Assembly: GCA_902560625.1 (NCBI GenBank)
Contig: CACEMD010000003.1
Span: 53,260-117,259 of the forward strand
Source of the DNA: an uncultured Pelagibacteraceae bacterium
Lineage (GTDB): Bacteria; Pseudomonadota; Alphaproteobacteria; Pelagibacterales; Pelagibacteraceae
Reading direction: 5' to 3'
Length of the DNA stretch: 64,000 bases
Shown here: positions 26,045 through 34,635 of the stretch, one piece after another
How positions within the stretch are numbered: the stretch's first letter is position 1
Layout of the letters: each line of letters starts with the position of its first letter
Notes under the pieces: model-generated
Database searches by the model: none
What the model was told of the DNA's origin: nothing
Seen by the model: only the letters and a program-made list of their open reading frames with translations
Translations under genes and position numbers: made by a program

Positions 26045-28120
26045 TTAAATTTTATCTGTTATTTTTAATATAAAAGAATAGTCAAAAGCTAATTCTTCGA
26101 TTGCTCCATCTCTTCCAGATTTCCCACCATGTCCGGCATCCATCTCAGTTTTTAAAAGAAGCAAGTTATTATCTGTCTTTAGATCTCTTAATTTTGCAGT
26201 AAATTTTGCTGGTTCGTCAAATAAAACTCTATTATCACTTAAACTTGTTGTAATTAATATGTGAGGATAATCCATTTTCTTTATATTGTTATATGGTGCG
26301 TAGGAATGTATGTAATCAAAATGATCTTTATTTGCTTTTGCATTTCCAAATTCGTCAAATTCTCCAACGGTTAAAGGTAAGCTATGATCTAGGTTTGTTG
26401 TTAATGAGTCAACGAAGGGAACTGCCATAATTACTCCAAGAAATAAAGAAGGCGACTGGTTTACTACAGCTCCCATTAAAAGGCCACCAGCAGAGCCTCC
26501 CATCCCAATTATTTTTCCTTTAGAGGTATAATTATTTTTGATTAAGTATCTTCCAACAGAAATGTAATCTTCAAAAGTATTTTTTTTATTTAATAGCTTG
26601 CCTTCCTTCCACCACTTCATTCCTCTTTCCATCCCACCTCTAATGTGTGCAGTCACCCAAATAATATCTCTATCAACTAAACTTAGTCTTGATGATGAAA
26701 ATCCTGGAGACATAGAAGCCCCATATGATCCATAACCATAAAGTAGTAGATTTGCGTTTCCATCAATTTTTGTATTTTTATGCCTTAAAATTGTCATTGG
26801 AACCATTCTTCCATCGTGAGAAGGACATTCAAGTCGTTCAACTATATAATTTTCTGGAACATGACCTGAAGGTATTTCTTGTTCTTTAATTAATTTTTTT
26901 TCCTTTGTTTCTAAATTATAATCGTAAACTCTTGATTGGGTTTTGGGTGAGGAATATCCCAAACAAATATTGTTAGTATTTCTGTCTTCTTGTTTTAGTG
27001 AAATTCCAGGATCAATAACAATTTCATCCGTAAAATTAATTTCTTCTTCAATATTTGTTTTCGAATTTTTTACGAATATTTTTGCTATTGCGTTGCTAAT
27101 CTCGGATCTTAAAATCCAATTTTTTAAAAATGTAAGTCCTCCAATTAAAACTTCATTCTTAGCGGGTATGTAAGGTTTCCAATCTTGTTTAATAAGATCT
27201 TTACATCTATCAATTTTAAAATCTTCTGCATCCTCATTTGTGTGATTGTAAAAATACCCATTCCACGAATTTACAGAATATATTACACCTTTTTTTCTTT
27301 TTTTAATCAATCGTGGCTTTGGATTTTCTTCATTTGCACTAAAAAAATATTCTTCTGAGGTATTATGATTAGAAGTTTTAATAAAAAAATATTTTTCATC
27401 AGAGCTTAAAGAAATTCCTACTGTAAAGGCATCACTTTTTTCTTCAAATATTAATTCATCATTTTTTACTGGAGTACCAATTTTGTGTCTAAATATTTGC
27501 CTTGGTCTATGGAATTTGTCCAATTTTGAATAAAATATAAATTTATCATCTAGGCTGAAAGTAATGCTTCCAGAGGTATCTTTTATAGTTTCGGTTAACA
27601 TTTTATTTGTATCTATATCTCTTAAATATATTGAATAATATTCGGATCCTTTTAAATCTAATGAGTAACCTAAGTATTTATCATTCCAACTTATCTCTAG
27701 GTCTCCAACTCCAAAATATTCTGTATTAAGTTTTTCTTTTTCTTTATTTCCATTCCAAACCTCCTCGGTTTCATTACCACCTATTTTTTTTCTCAATTTT
27801 ATAGAGTAATTTCCCTCCTTCGTGGTTTTGGTCCAGTAGTAGTATTTCTTATCTTTAAAAGGCAAGGTTTCATCATCTAATTTTATTCTACCTTTAATTT
27901 CATCAAACAATTTTTTTTGAACTTTTGACGTATCTTCAAGATGAAATTTAGTATATTTGTTTTCTTCTTCTAAATATTTTCTTACCTCTGGTAAAAGTTT
28001 AGAACCATCTCTTAAAACTTCTAAAATATTTTCTTGATGTATCCAACTATAATTGTCCTCCCAATTGACATTGTGACAAGATTTTAGTTCTGGTTTTTTT
28101 TCAAGTTGTGGTACTTTCAT
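26045..28120 (-). CDS. ptrB: Oligopeptidase B (protease II), S9 family
   Basis: This 691-residue serine peptidase should cut after Arg/Lys in short peptides. The N-terminal seven-bladed propeller (about 70-400) is followed by an alpha/beta-hydrolase domain with GYGSYGASMSP, the nucleophile serine in GMGGSAGGLLMG, and the C-terminal histidine in MDAGHGGKSG. GRMVPMTILRHK and HIRGGMERGMKWW are typical of PtrB. The length agrees with E. coli PtrB (686). It starts 15 bases from the divergent J-domain gene. Confidence 0.92.
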   Translation of the reverse strand: MKVPQLEKKPELKSCHNVNWEDNYSWIHQENILEVLRDGSKLLPEVRKYLEEENKYTKFHLEDTSKVQKKLFDEIKGRIKLDDETLPFKDKKYYYWTKTTKEGNYSIKLRKKIGGNETEEVWNGNKEKEKLNTEYFGVGDLEISWNDKYLGYSLDLKGSEYYSIYLRDIDTNKMLTETIKDTSGSITFSLDDKFIFYSKLDKFHRPRQIFRHKIGTPVKNDELIFEEKSDAFTVGISLSSDEKYFFIKTSNHNTSEEYFFSANEENPKPRLIKKRKKGVIYSVNSWNGYFYNHTNEDAEDFKIDRCKDLIKQDWKPYIPAKNEVLIGGLTFLKNWILRSEISNAIAKIFVKNSKTNIEEEINFTDEIVIDPGISLKQEDRNTNNICLGYSSPKTQSRVYDYNLETKEKKLIKEQEIPSGHVPENYIVERLECPSHDGRMVPMTILRHKNTKIDGNANLLLYGYGSYGASMSPGFSSSRLSLVDRDIIWVTAHIRGGMERGMKWWKEGKLLNKKNTFEDYISVGRYLIKNNYTSKGKIIGMGGSAGGLLMGAVVNQSPSLFLGVIMAVPFVDSLTTNLDHSLPLTVGEFDEFGNAKANKDHFDYIHSYAPYNNIKKMDYPHILITTSLSDNRVLFDEPAKFTAKLRDLKTDNNLLLLKTEMDAGHGGKSGRDGAIEELAFDYSFILKITDKI

Positions 28121-28134
28121 CGTGTATTAAATAT

Positions 28135-28644
28135 ATGAATATTTTTATTATAACACTTATAATTTTTGTCACTATTTATATATTTTTAAATTGGTTTTCG
28201 CGTACATCTAGTAAGAAGATTTCTAAAGGAATTAGATCTTCTATTATTGTAATTTCAATAATTCTAGCTCTAATCATGGCCTTTGCTGGAAGATATATAT
28301 TTTCAGTCCCTTTTTTAATGATGGTTCTACCGCTTATAAAGACTAAAGCTGGATTATCAATTTTACAATTAGTTAGAATTTGGGGTTTATTAAGAGTATT
28401 AAAAAATTACGGAAGATTTAATTTTAATAATCTCGGCAAAAATTTAAATACCCAAAATATTTCATTAGAAGAAGCATACAGAATATTAAATTTAGATCCA
28501 AAAAAAAAGTATAACAAAGATCAAATACTTACTTCTTATAAAAAAATTATGAAGAAAATTCATCCAGATGTGAGCCCTGAACTTACACGACTTGCATCTA
28601 TAGTAAATGAAGCTAAAGATGTAATAATTAAAGATATCAGTTAA
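28135..28644 (+). CDS. Membrane-anchored J-domain protein (TimB/TIM14-like)
   Basis: This 169-residue protein has membrane segments at the N terminus (MNIFIITLIIFVTIYIF) and around residues 35-70, then a C-terminal J domain: EEAYRILNLDP, KIHPDV (HPD loop) and SIVNEAKDVI. The track starts at GTG 28108; the ATG at 28135 begins the first membrane segment. A single C-terminal J domain behind membrane segments, with the NEAKD helix, resembles mitochondrial Tim14/Pam18 and the alphaproteobacterial TimB. It should stimulate DnaK near the membrane. Its stop shares TTAA with the convergent GT9 gene. Confidence 0.8.
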   Translation: MNIFIITLIIFVTIYIFLNWFSRTSSKKISKGIRSSIIVISIILALIMAFAGRYIFSVPFLMMVLPLIKTKAGLSILQLVRIWGLLRVLKNYGRFNFNNLGKNLNTQNISLEEAYRILNLDPKKKYNKDQILTSYKKIMKKIHPDVSPELTRLASIVNEAKDVIIKDIS

Positions 28645-29600
28645 TTTAATAATTTACTATATAAGTCAAATATTTTTTCAGGATTAATTTTTTCCTTTCC
28701 TAAAGTATCATGCTTCACAATATCTTCTCCATCTGGAATTATAGGATACATTCTAGGACTATAATTTCCATATAATAATGGTGTATCCGATATTAAAACT
28801 ATAGTTGGTATATTTAAAGCTGCTGATAAATGACTAAAACTTGAGTCATTGCAGATTGCGATTTTACAATTTTTAATTATTGGGAGTATCTCATTAATTT
28901 TAAGCTTATCTAAAGGAATACATTTATCATTAAATTTTGATTTTAATATTTGGTTTAGAATAATCTGTTCTTCTTTTTTAGAACCTGTTGCTAAAAAGAA
29001 TTTACAATTATTCTGCTGAGTAGCTTTTTCCATGAATCTAATAAATGTTTCAGCTGGAATTCTTTTTGTTGGTCCAGATCCTCCTATTCCTAATAGTATA
29101 TTAATTTGACTATCTTCAATTCTGTATATCTTTTTAGCAGCTTGAATTTTTTTATCGTCAAGATTTATTAATGGATTACTTTGTACATCCTCACCTAATT
29201 GCAACTTAATGAATTCTTTTGCAGCATTAACTATATGCTGTTTTTTTTTTTGAAATAATGGATATTGATATATATTTTTTATGCCTGTCATTTTTGCTAT
29301 TAAGTAATATCTTAGAGAAGAATTAAAAATATAGACTTGTTCAAATTCGTATTTCTTAAGATCTTTAACTAATTTTAGAGTACCCAAAACACCATCATGA
29401 CTACCGTTTTTTCCATTTCTATCTAGGTAAATTATTTTTTCTATATTTTTATTTTTTGATAAATACTCTTCAGCTTTAGAATTTTCCTTAACAAGAATAC
29501 TTACTGAGGTTTTATATTTCTTTGCGATTGCTTCAATAAAAGGTAGAAAAATAATCATATCGCCAATACCCATTCTGTTTTGTACTGCTAATATTTTCAT
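28641..29600 (-). CDS. Glycosyltransferase family 9 (heptosyltransferase-like)
   Basis: This 319-residue protein has the GT9 N-terminal motif LAVQNRMGIGDMIIFLPFIEAIAKKY and the donor-domain motifs LLGIGGSGPTKRIPAETF and ICNDSSFSHLSAALNIPTIVLI. Such enzymes transfer heptose in LPS core synthesis, but related members use other sugars. It is a single gene here, flanked by a J-domain protein and a DapA-like aldolase. Donor and acceptor are not determined. Confidence 0.85.
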   Translation of the reverse strand: MKILAVQNRMGIGDMIIFLPFIEAIAKKYKTSVSILVKENSKAEEYLSKNKNIEKIIYLDRNGKNGSHDGVLGTLKLVKDLKKYEFEQVYIFNSSLRYYLIAKMTGIKNIYQYPLFQKKKQHIVNAAKEFIKLQLGEDVQSNPLINLDDKKIQAAKKIYRIEDSQINILLGIGGSGPTKRIPAETFIRFMEKATQQNNCKFFLATGSKKEEQIILNQILKSKFNDKCIPLDKLKINEILPIIKNCKIAICNDSSFSHLSAALNIPTIVLISDTPLLYGNYSPRMYPIIPDGEDIVKHDTLGKEKINPEKIFDLYSKLLN

Positions 29601-29649
29601 AAGATTTTTTGAACTTTACTAAAATTTTTTTTTTATATAAGTTTTATTT

Positions 29650-30534
29650 ATGAGTGAAATTAAAGGCATTTATGCGGCTAGTGTTAGTATATTTAACAAA
29701 AATTTAACTTTAAATGTTGAGAAAACCATTAATCATGCAGAAAATTTAATAAAGCAAGGATGTCATGGGGTGGTGATTTTTGGAAGCACTGGTCAAGCAC
29801 AATTAATTTCAATGAGTGAAAAAATTCAATTAATTAATAAACTAATTGAAAGTAGTTACCAAAATACATTCATAATTGGCACAGGACTTAATTCAATAGG
29901 AGATACAATTAATTTAATGAGTATATCGAAATCATTAGGATTTAAAAAATACTTAATAATGCCACCAGCATATTATAAATATAAAGATGAAGATGTAATT
30001 AATTTTTACACAGAAATAATCCAAAAAATAGATGACTGTAAAATAATACTTTATAATTTTGAAAAGTTATGTGGATATAAATTCACTGTTAATTGTGTAG
30101 AAAAACTTGTTCAGAAATTTCCACAACAAATAATTGGTCTTAAAGACAGTTCTTATAATTTATATGAAAATTTAAAAATAAAAAATTTTTCTATATTACC
30201 AGGTTCTGAAAATAAACTTTTAAAAGGTTTAGAACTTGGATGTACTGGAATTATATCTGCTACTTGCAATGTAACAGCTCATTTAGCAAGAAATGTATTT
30301 GAAAACTATCAAAATGGTAATAAGCAAGTTTGGAATGAGAAGTTATGTAAAGTCAGAAATATTTTTGATAATTATAACTTAATTTCTAGTTTACATTCCT
30401 TTCTTTCAGAAAAAGATAATGATTATAAAAACTTATTACCTCCATTGTCTTTACTAGACGATAATAATAAAATAGAATTAATAAGTAAACTAAACGAAAT
30501 TGATTTTAAAACTGAAAGTACAAGGATTATATAG
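29650..30534 (+). CDS. DapA/NanA-superfamily aldolase, substrate unknown
   Basis: This 294-residue TIM-barrel class I aldolase has the entry motif GCHGVVIFGSTGQAQLIS and the Schiff-base lysine in IGLKDSSYN. ILYNF has the conserved tyrosine. Its C-terminal third diverges from authentic dihydrodipicolinate synthase, and it is not with lysine genes, so a sugar-acid or other aldolase role is more likely than lysine synthesis. It ends directly at the start of the cfa gene (1 base spacing), so the two are likely cotranscribed. Confidence 0.82.
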   Translation: MSEIKGIYAASVSIFNKNLTLNVEKTINHAENLIKQGCHGVVIFGSTGQAQLISMSEKIQLINKLIESSYQNTFIIGTGLNSIGDTINLMSISKSLGFKKYLIMPPAYYKYKDEDVINFYTEIIQKIDDCKIILYNFEKLCGYKFTVNCVEKLVQKFPQQIIGLKDSSYNLYENLKIKNFSILPGSENKLLKGLELGCTGIISATCNVTAHLARNVFENYQNGNKQVWNEKLCKVRNIFDNYNLISSLHSFLSEKDNDYKNLLPPLSLLDDNNKIELISKLNEIDFKTESTRII

Positions 30535-31725
30535 ATGAATTTAGCTAGTTTTTGTGAAAATTTATTTAAAGACGATGGGTTTGTTTTAGTAGATGCAAAT
30601 TTTAAAGAATATGTGATAGGAAAACCAAAAAAAGAAATTCCAATAAAATTAAAAATTTTAGATAAAAAACTTCACACAAAACTTCTTTTATTTCCGGATT
30701 TATATTTTGGAGAAGCTTATACTGATGGCTCAGTAGTAATAGAAAATGGATCACTGACTGATTTTTTAGATATTGCAATGAAGAATATAGGAAGAGGGGA
30801 AACAAATAAATTTAATTATCTTATAAATAAAATTAGAGGAAAATACCGCTTTTTAACAAATTTTAATTTTATATCTAAATCAAAAAGTAATGTTGCGCAT
30901 CATTATGATATATCAGAAAAATTATATGATTTGTTTTTAGATAGTAACAGACAATATTCATGTGCATATTTTAAAAATGAGAATGATTCTCTAGAGACAG
31001 CTCAAAATAATAAAATGGATCATATTATAAAAAAATTAAATCTTAACCCAAATCAAAAAGTTCTTGATATTGGTTCGGGTTGGGGAACATTAGCTTTAAA
31101 AATTGCTGAAAAAACAAAATGTGAAGTTTTAGGTATCACTTTATCTGAAAATCAGCTTGAATTTAGTAGAGAAAAAGCCAAGGAATTAAATTTAGAAAAT
31201 CAAGTTAGATTTGAATTGATGGATTATAGGGAGATAAAAGAAAAATTTGATCGTATAGTAAGCGTTGGAATGTTTGAGCATGTTGGTAGAAAATTTTATA
31301 ACAAATATTTCAACAAGGTTTCTGAATTACTTACTGATGATGGAGTAGCATTAATTCATACTATTGGTTCGGTAAACCCTCCAAGAGACCCACATCCTTG
31401 GATAACAAAATATATTTTTCCAGGTGGATATACACCAAGTTTAAGTGAGGTTGTTAGTCCAATTGAAAAATCAGGTTTAATTGTGAATGATTTAGAAGTC
31501 TTAAGAATGCATTATTCTCATACACTAAGAAATTGGAAAGAAAGATTTCTAAGCAAAAGAGAAGAAATTCTTACGACGTTTGATGAAAAATTTTTTAGAA
31601 TGTGGGAATTTTACTTAGCTGGTTGTGAAATGGCTTTTAAATGGGGAGACCAGGTTGTATTTCAATTCCAACTTGGCAAAAAACTGACATCTACACCCAA
31701 TACAAGAGACTATATTTATCAATAA
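30535..31725 (+). CDS. cfa: Cyclopropane-fatty-acyl-phospholipid synthase-family methyltransferase
   Basis: This 396-residue SAM-dependent enzyme uses an unsaturated phospholipid acyl chain as substrate. The N-terminal domain is followed by the active-site region NVAHHYDISEKLYDLFLD and YSCAYF, the SAM-binding motif VLDIGSGWGTLALKIAE, and SVGMFEHVGRKFYNKYF. HYSHTLRNWKERF and FQFQLGK are conserved C-terminal elements. The length matches E. coli Cfa (382). Other family activities (e.g. methyl-branched lipid synthesis) are possible. It follows the DapA-like gene without a gap. Confidence 0.9.
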   Translation: MNLASFCENLFKDDGFVLVDANFKEYVIGKPKKEIPIKLKILDKKLHTKLLLFPDLYFGEAYTDGSVVIENGSLTDFLDIAMKNIGRGETNKFNYLINKIRGKYRFLTNFNFISKSKSNVAHHYDISEKLYDLFLDSNRQYSCAYFKNENDSLETAQNNKMDHIIKKLNLNPNQKVLDIGSGWGTLALKIAEKTKCEVLGITLSENQLEFSREKAKELNLENQVRFELMDYREIKEKFDRIVSVGMFEHVGRKFYNKYFNKVSELLTDDGVALIHTIGSVNPPRDPHPWITKYIFPGGYTPSLSEVVSPIEKSGLIVNDLEVLRMHYSHTLRNWKERFLSKREEILTTFDEKFFRMWEFYLAGCEMAFKWGDQVVFQFQLGKKLTSTPNTRDYIYQ

Positions 31726-31754
31726 ATTGTTGATAAATTTTACATTACATTCCG

Positions 31755-32954
31755 ATGAAAAAAAAAAATAAAAAAAAAACAACAAAAAAAATAAAGAGAG
31801 TTATCCAAAAAAAGGGGAAGAAAAGAGAAAATAGAAAACATAAGTTAAAAAAATCAAAAAAAAAAATATCAAAAAAAAAGAGTAAAAAAAAATTATTAAA
31901 AAAAAAAATTAATAAAAACTTAATTATAAATACAAAGAAAAAAAATAATCTTATTTTATCTTTTATAAAGTTCCAAGAAAAATTAAGTACTAAATTTAAA
32001 TTTAAGTTTAATTTTGATATATTTTTTTTGGACAGATCAATCCAAAGTTTTTTTCAAAAAATAGAATTGAAAATAAAAGAATATAAAATTTTAAAAGCAG
32101 AAGAAAAAAGAAGGATTAAATTAGAAGAATTAGATAAAGCTAAAGCAGAAAAAGAAAAAGCTGAAAAAGAAATAAAAGAAGAAAAGGAATTACAATTTCA
32201 ATTAAAACAAAAACAATTAAAAGATGAAGAGAGATTAGAAAAAGAAAGAGTAAAGGATATAAAGTTATTCTTAAGAAAAGAACAAGCTATTTTAAGAAAA
32301 GAACAAGCAGAAAGACAACAAAAGTTTTTACAAGAACTTAAATTGGAACAACAAATACAAAAATTTAGAATTAGAGAGGTAAAAGAATTAGAAAAACTTG
32401 AAAAGATTTCTTTAAGTGAAAAAAGGGAAGATTATTCAGGTCTTCAAGATAGAATTGAAAAATTAAAAGAAAAGTACAGATTAATTAGAGATCAAAAAAT
32501 TAGGGATAGAGTTGAAGCACTAGGTATTAAAACTTCAACAAGAGACGATAGGGAAATATTACTTCAGAGAGAAAAAGAATATACTATAGCTAGACACAAG
32601 ATTGAAATGGCACTCGAGAGCTTTTACAGAAGTGCCAGTAGTCTTGTTTTTCAATTAAATAAAAGGCATATAACAAGGGATATGTCTATATTTAGGTGCA
32701 TAGATAGAAGATTTGAAACAGGGGAAATTTTTATAAAATGGGATGAATCTGATGATCTAAATTGGTTAATACTTATTTATATTAAGGATAATTCTCCAGA
32801 CAAAGGAATTGTAATTGAGGATAAGTCAAATCCTGAAAAAAATCAGTCTTATGAATTTAAACCATCTGAAATTTTTAAAGCCTCTGATCTGATGGTAGAT
32901 TCATTAACTCAATTGCTTGCAAAAGAAAGATCAAAAAAACAAGTAAATAATTAA
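31755..32954 (+). CDS. Lysine-rich coiled-coil protein of unknown function
   Basis: This 399-residue protein has three parts. Residues 1-60 are nearly all Lys/Arg with little else, resembling a histone-H1-like tail. Residues 100-250 form a long, charged helical coiled coil (AKAEKEKAEKEIKEEKELQ and similar). The C-terminal 130 residues look globular, with LESFYRSASSLVFQLNKRH, FIKWDESDDLNWLILIYI and KASDLMVDSLTQLLAKE. No membrane segment or signal peptide is present. I do not recognise it. The basic tail suggests contact with nucleic acid or acidic lipid. The DNA has many A7-A10 runs, which are prone to sequencing or polymerase slippage. Its stop shares TTAA with the convergent regulator. Confidence 0.8.
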   Translation: MKKKNKKKTTKKIKRVIQKKGKKRENRKHKLKKSKKKISKKKSKKKLLKKKINKNLIINTKKKNNLILSFIKFQEKLSTKFKFKFNFDIFFLDRSIQSFFQKIELKIKEYKILKAEEKRRIKLEELDKAKAEKEKAEKEIKEEKELQFQLKQKQLKDEERLEKERVKDIKLFLRKEQAILRKEQAERQQKFLQELKLEQQIQKFRIREVKELEKLEKISLSEKREDYSGLQDRIEKLKEKYRLIRDQKIRDRVEALGIKTSTRDDREILLQREKEYTIARHKIEMALESFYRSASSLVFQLNKRHITRDMSIFRCIDRRFETGEIFIKWDESDDLNWLILIYIKDNSPDKGIVIEDKSNPEKNQSYEFKPSEIFKASDLMVDSLTQLLAKERSKKQVNN

Positions 32955-34369
32955 ACATTTACGAAAATTGACACTCCTCTTTGATTAATATCTACATCAT
33001 AATTTTGAGTATCAGGTGGAAAGGCTCTTTGACTACAGTCTAAACGATCACATTTCCTACAAGAAACTCCAATTTTAGACTCGCTTTTTTCATCGTTTAA
33101 ATTAAGGCCATCTGCATAAACAAAATCTTTTGCATATTTAATTTGACAACCTAACCCAATAGACAATAAACCTTTTTCTTCTCCATATTTTGAAATTCCC
33201 TTTTCAACAGTTCTTGCAATACAAACATATTTTTCACCATCTGTCATTCTACTAACTGCTGCACTGATTTTTCCTGGATTAGAGAAACTACTATATACAT
33301 TCCACTTTGGACAAGCTCCACTTAATCTAGGTAATTCAATTCCAGAAAGTGAAAATCTTTTAGAAACATTTCCACTTCTGTCTACTCTAATCATATGTAA
33401 AGGTATACCTCTTAATTTAGGATCTGGATTATTAAGTGATGTAACACGATGGCAAACTTGCTCGAATGATACAGCAAATGTAGATTGCAATAGTTCTAAA
33501 TCATATCTATGTTTTTTTACACATTCATGAAAAAAAATCTCATAGGGCATTATTATAGCTGCTCCAGCATAATTTAACAAAGCAACTTTTGTAACTTTTT
33601 TACTAGATTCTGATGGAAAAGAAAAGTCAGCTAAATATTCTTCAATTATATCATCAGCCTCAAGTTGAGCAATCAATGCAGCAGCAAATAATTTTTTTGT
33701 TTCAAGATTTAATAAATCTGATAAATGAAATTCTTTTTTTTCTGGAAAAAAAATTTTTGTAAAAGGTTTATCTTTTTTTGGAAGAATATCTCGGACTATA
33801 ATTTTATGGTTTTTTTCTAAATAATTACAAAGAGATAGGTATCTTGTTCTATTATTCATTTTAACCTTTTCATATACTCTTGTTGAAAATTCTTCTAATT
33901 TAGGAAAATAATTTTCAAACTTTTGAATAAAATCAGATACTATTTCCCCGGGAAATGTTGTTGCACCCTTATAGATTTTCTTTTCAACATTCAGTCCTAA
34001 TTCAAGCTCCTTGTTCTTATGATCTATGCCTAGTTTAATTAAAGCTTTAGCGATTTTAGGATTTAACCTAACAATTTCTTGCACTTCATCAGATCTTATG
34101 TCTAAGTCTTCCAATAAAGATATTTTCACAACCTCCTGTGTTCTAGTCTCCAAATCTGGATCACTTCTTTTGGTTAAATCTTCTCTTTGTAGTTCCAAAA
34201 TATCCTGAATTCTTAACAATAAGTCACCATCAGGCTTTCTTTGATTTGACTCTATTAACGATAAATAAGCAGGCGTTATACCAAGTTCTTTAGCAAGATT
34301 GACTGCTTTAATATTTTTGTTTTGTCTTTTTGCTCTAATAATTTGACCATAATTGTAAATTTTTCTCAT
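32951..34369 (-). CDS. ScfR/RamB-type XRE transcriptional regulator
   Basis: This 472-residue regulator has an N-terminal helix-turn-helix (residues 8-62; AVNLAKELGITPAYLSLIESNQRKP), a middle region related to the ImmA/IrrE-type DUF955 domain without an evident HEXXH, and a C-terminal short-chain-fatty-acyl regulator domain ending in CRKCDRLDCSQRAFPP, a conserved cysteine cluster. The family includes RamB of Corynebacterium, which controls glyoxylate genes, and MccR/PccR-type regulators. It is divergent from isocitrate lyase (aceA), across a repeat-rich gap, which makes aceA its probable target. The effector is unknown. Confidence 0.88.
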   Translation of the reverse strand: MRKIYNYGQIIRAKRQNKNIKAVNLAKELGITPAYLSLIESNQRKPDGDLLLRIQDILELQREDLTKRSDPDLETRTQEVVKISLLEDLDIRSDEVQEIVRLNPKIAKALIKLGIDHKNKELELGLNVEKKIYKGATTFPGEIVSDFIQKFENYFPKLEEFSTRVYEKVKMNNRTRYLSLCNYLEKNHKIIVRDILPKKDKPFTKIFFPEKKEFHLSDLLNLETKKLFAAALIAQLEADDIIEEYLADFSFPSESSKKVTKVALLNYAGAAIIMPYEIFFHECVKKHRYDLELLQSTFAVSFEQVCHRVTSLNNPDPKLRGIPLHMIRVDRSGNVSKRFSLSGIELPRLSGACPKWNVYSSFSNPGKISAAVSRMTDGEKYVCIARTVEKGISKYGEEKGLLSIGLGCQIKYAKDFVYADGLNLNDEKSESKIGVSCRKCDRLDCSQRAFPPDTQNYDVDINQRGVSIFVNV

Positions 34370-34380
34370 TATTTAACTCT

Positions 34381-34470
34381 CAGTTAACTTATTGTTAAAA
34401 TTTAGTTAATAAATTACTTTATTTATCAAGTTTTTTCAACAAATTACTTTACTTGTTAATTATTTGTTAA
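34381..34470. repeat. GTTAA clusters and an 11-bp direct repeat upstream of aceA (candidate operators)
   Basis: AAATTACTTTA occurs exactly twice, at 34411-34421 and 34441-34451, 30 bases apart (about three helical turns). GTTAA occurs at 34383, 34394, 34405, 34455 and 34466, with regular 11-base steps inside each cluster. The region separates the ScfR/RamB-type regulator from aceA and probably holds its binding sites. The whole gap (34370-34635) holds this array and one microprotein ORF. Confidence 0.55.
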
Positions 34471-34482
34471 TATTAGTATTTT

Positions 34483-34593
34483 ATGAAAAATTTAATTAAT
34501 CCTGAAGACAAAAACAAGCCATCTAATTGTGTTTCTCATCATGACGATATTTGCTTTGCAGATAATGAACATGATCAGCAATCCAATGATTAA
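34483..34593 (+). CDS. Possible 36-residue microprotein upstream of aceA
   Basis: This ORF is too short for the track. ATG at 34483 opens 36 codons ending TAA at 34593. The peptide reads MKNLINPEDKNKPSNCVSHH and continues with DDICFADNEHDQQSND. It is strongly acidic and contains two Cys and three His close together (CVSHHDDIC...EH), which could bind a metal. No clear Shine-Dalgarno is visible. Use of G/C-richer codons, and its place in an otherwise regulatory gap, make it more than a random ORF, but conservation is untested. Confidence 0.4.
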   Translation: MKNLINPEDKNKPSNCVSHHDDICFADNEHDQQSND

Positions 34594-34635
34594 TTAAATT
34601 TTCTTCATAAAATTCTTAAAAGTGAGTATTTTAAA

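Noticed and set aside
28108-28134. GTG start for the J-domain protein
   Set aside because: It adds nine residues upstream of the membrane segment and lies inside the ptrB start; ATG 28135 fits better.
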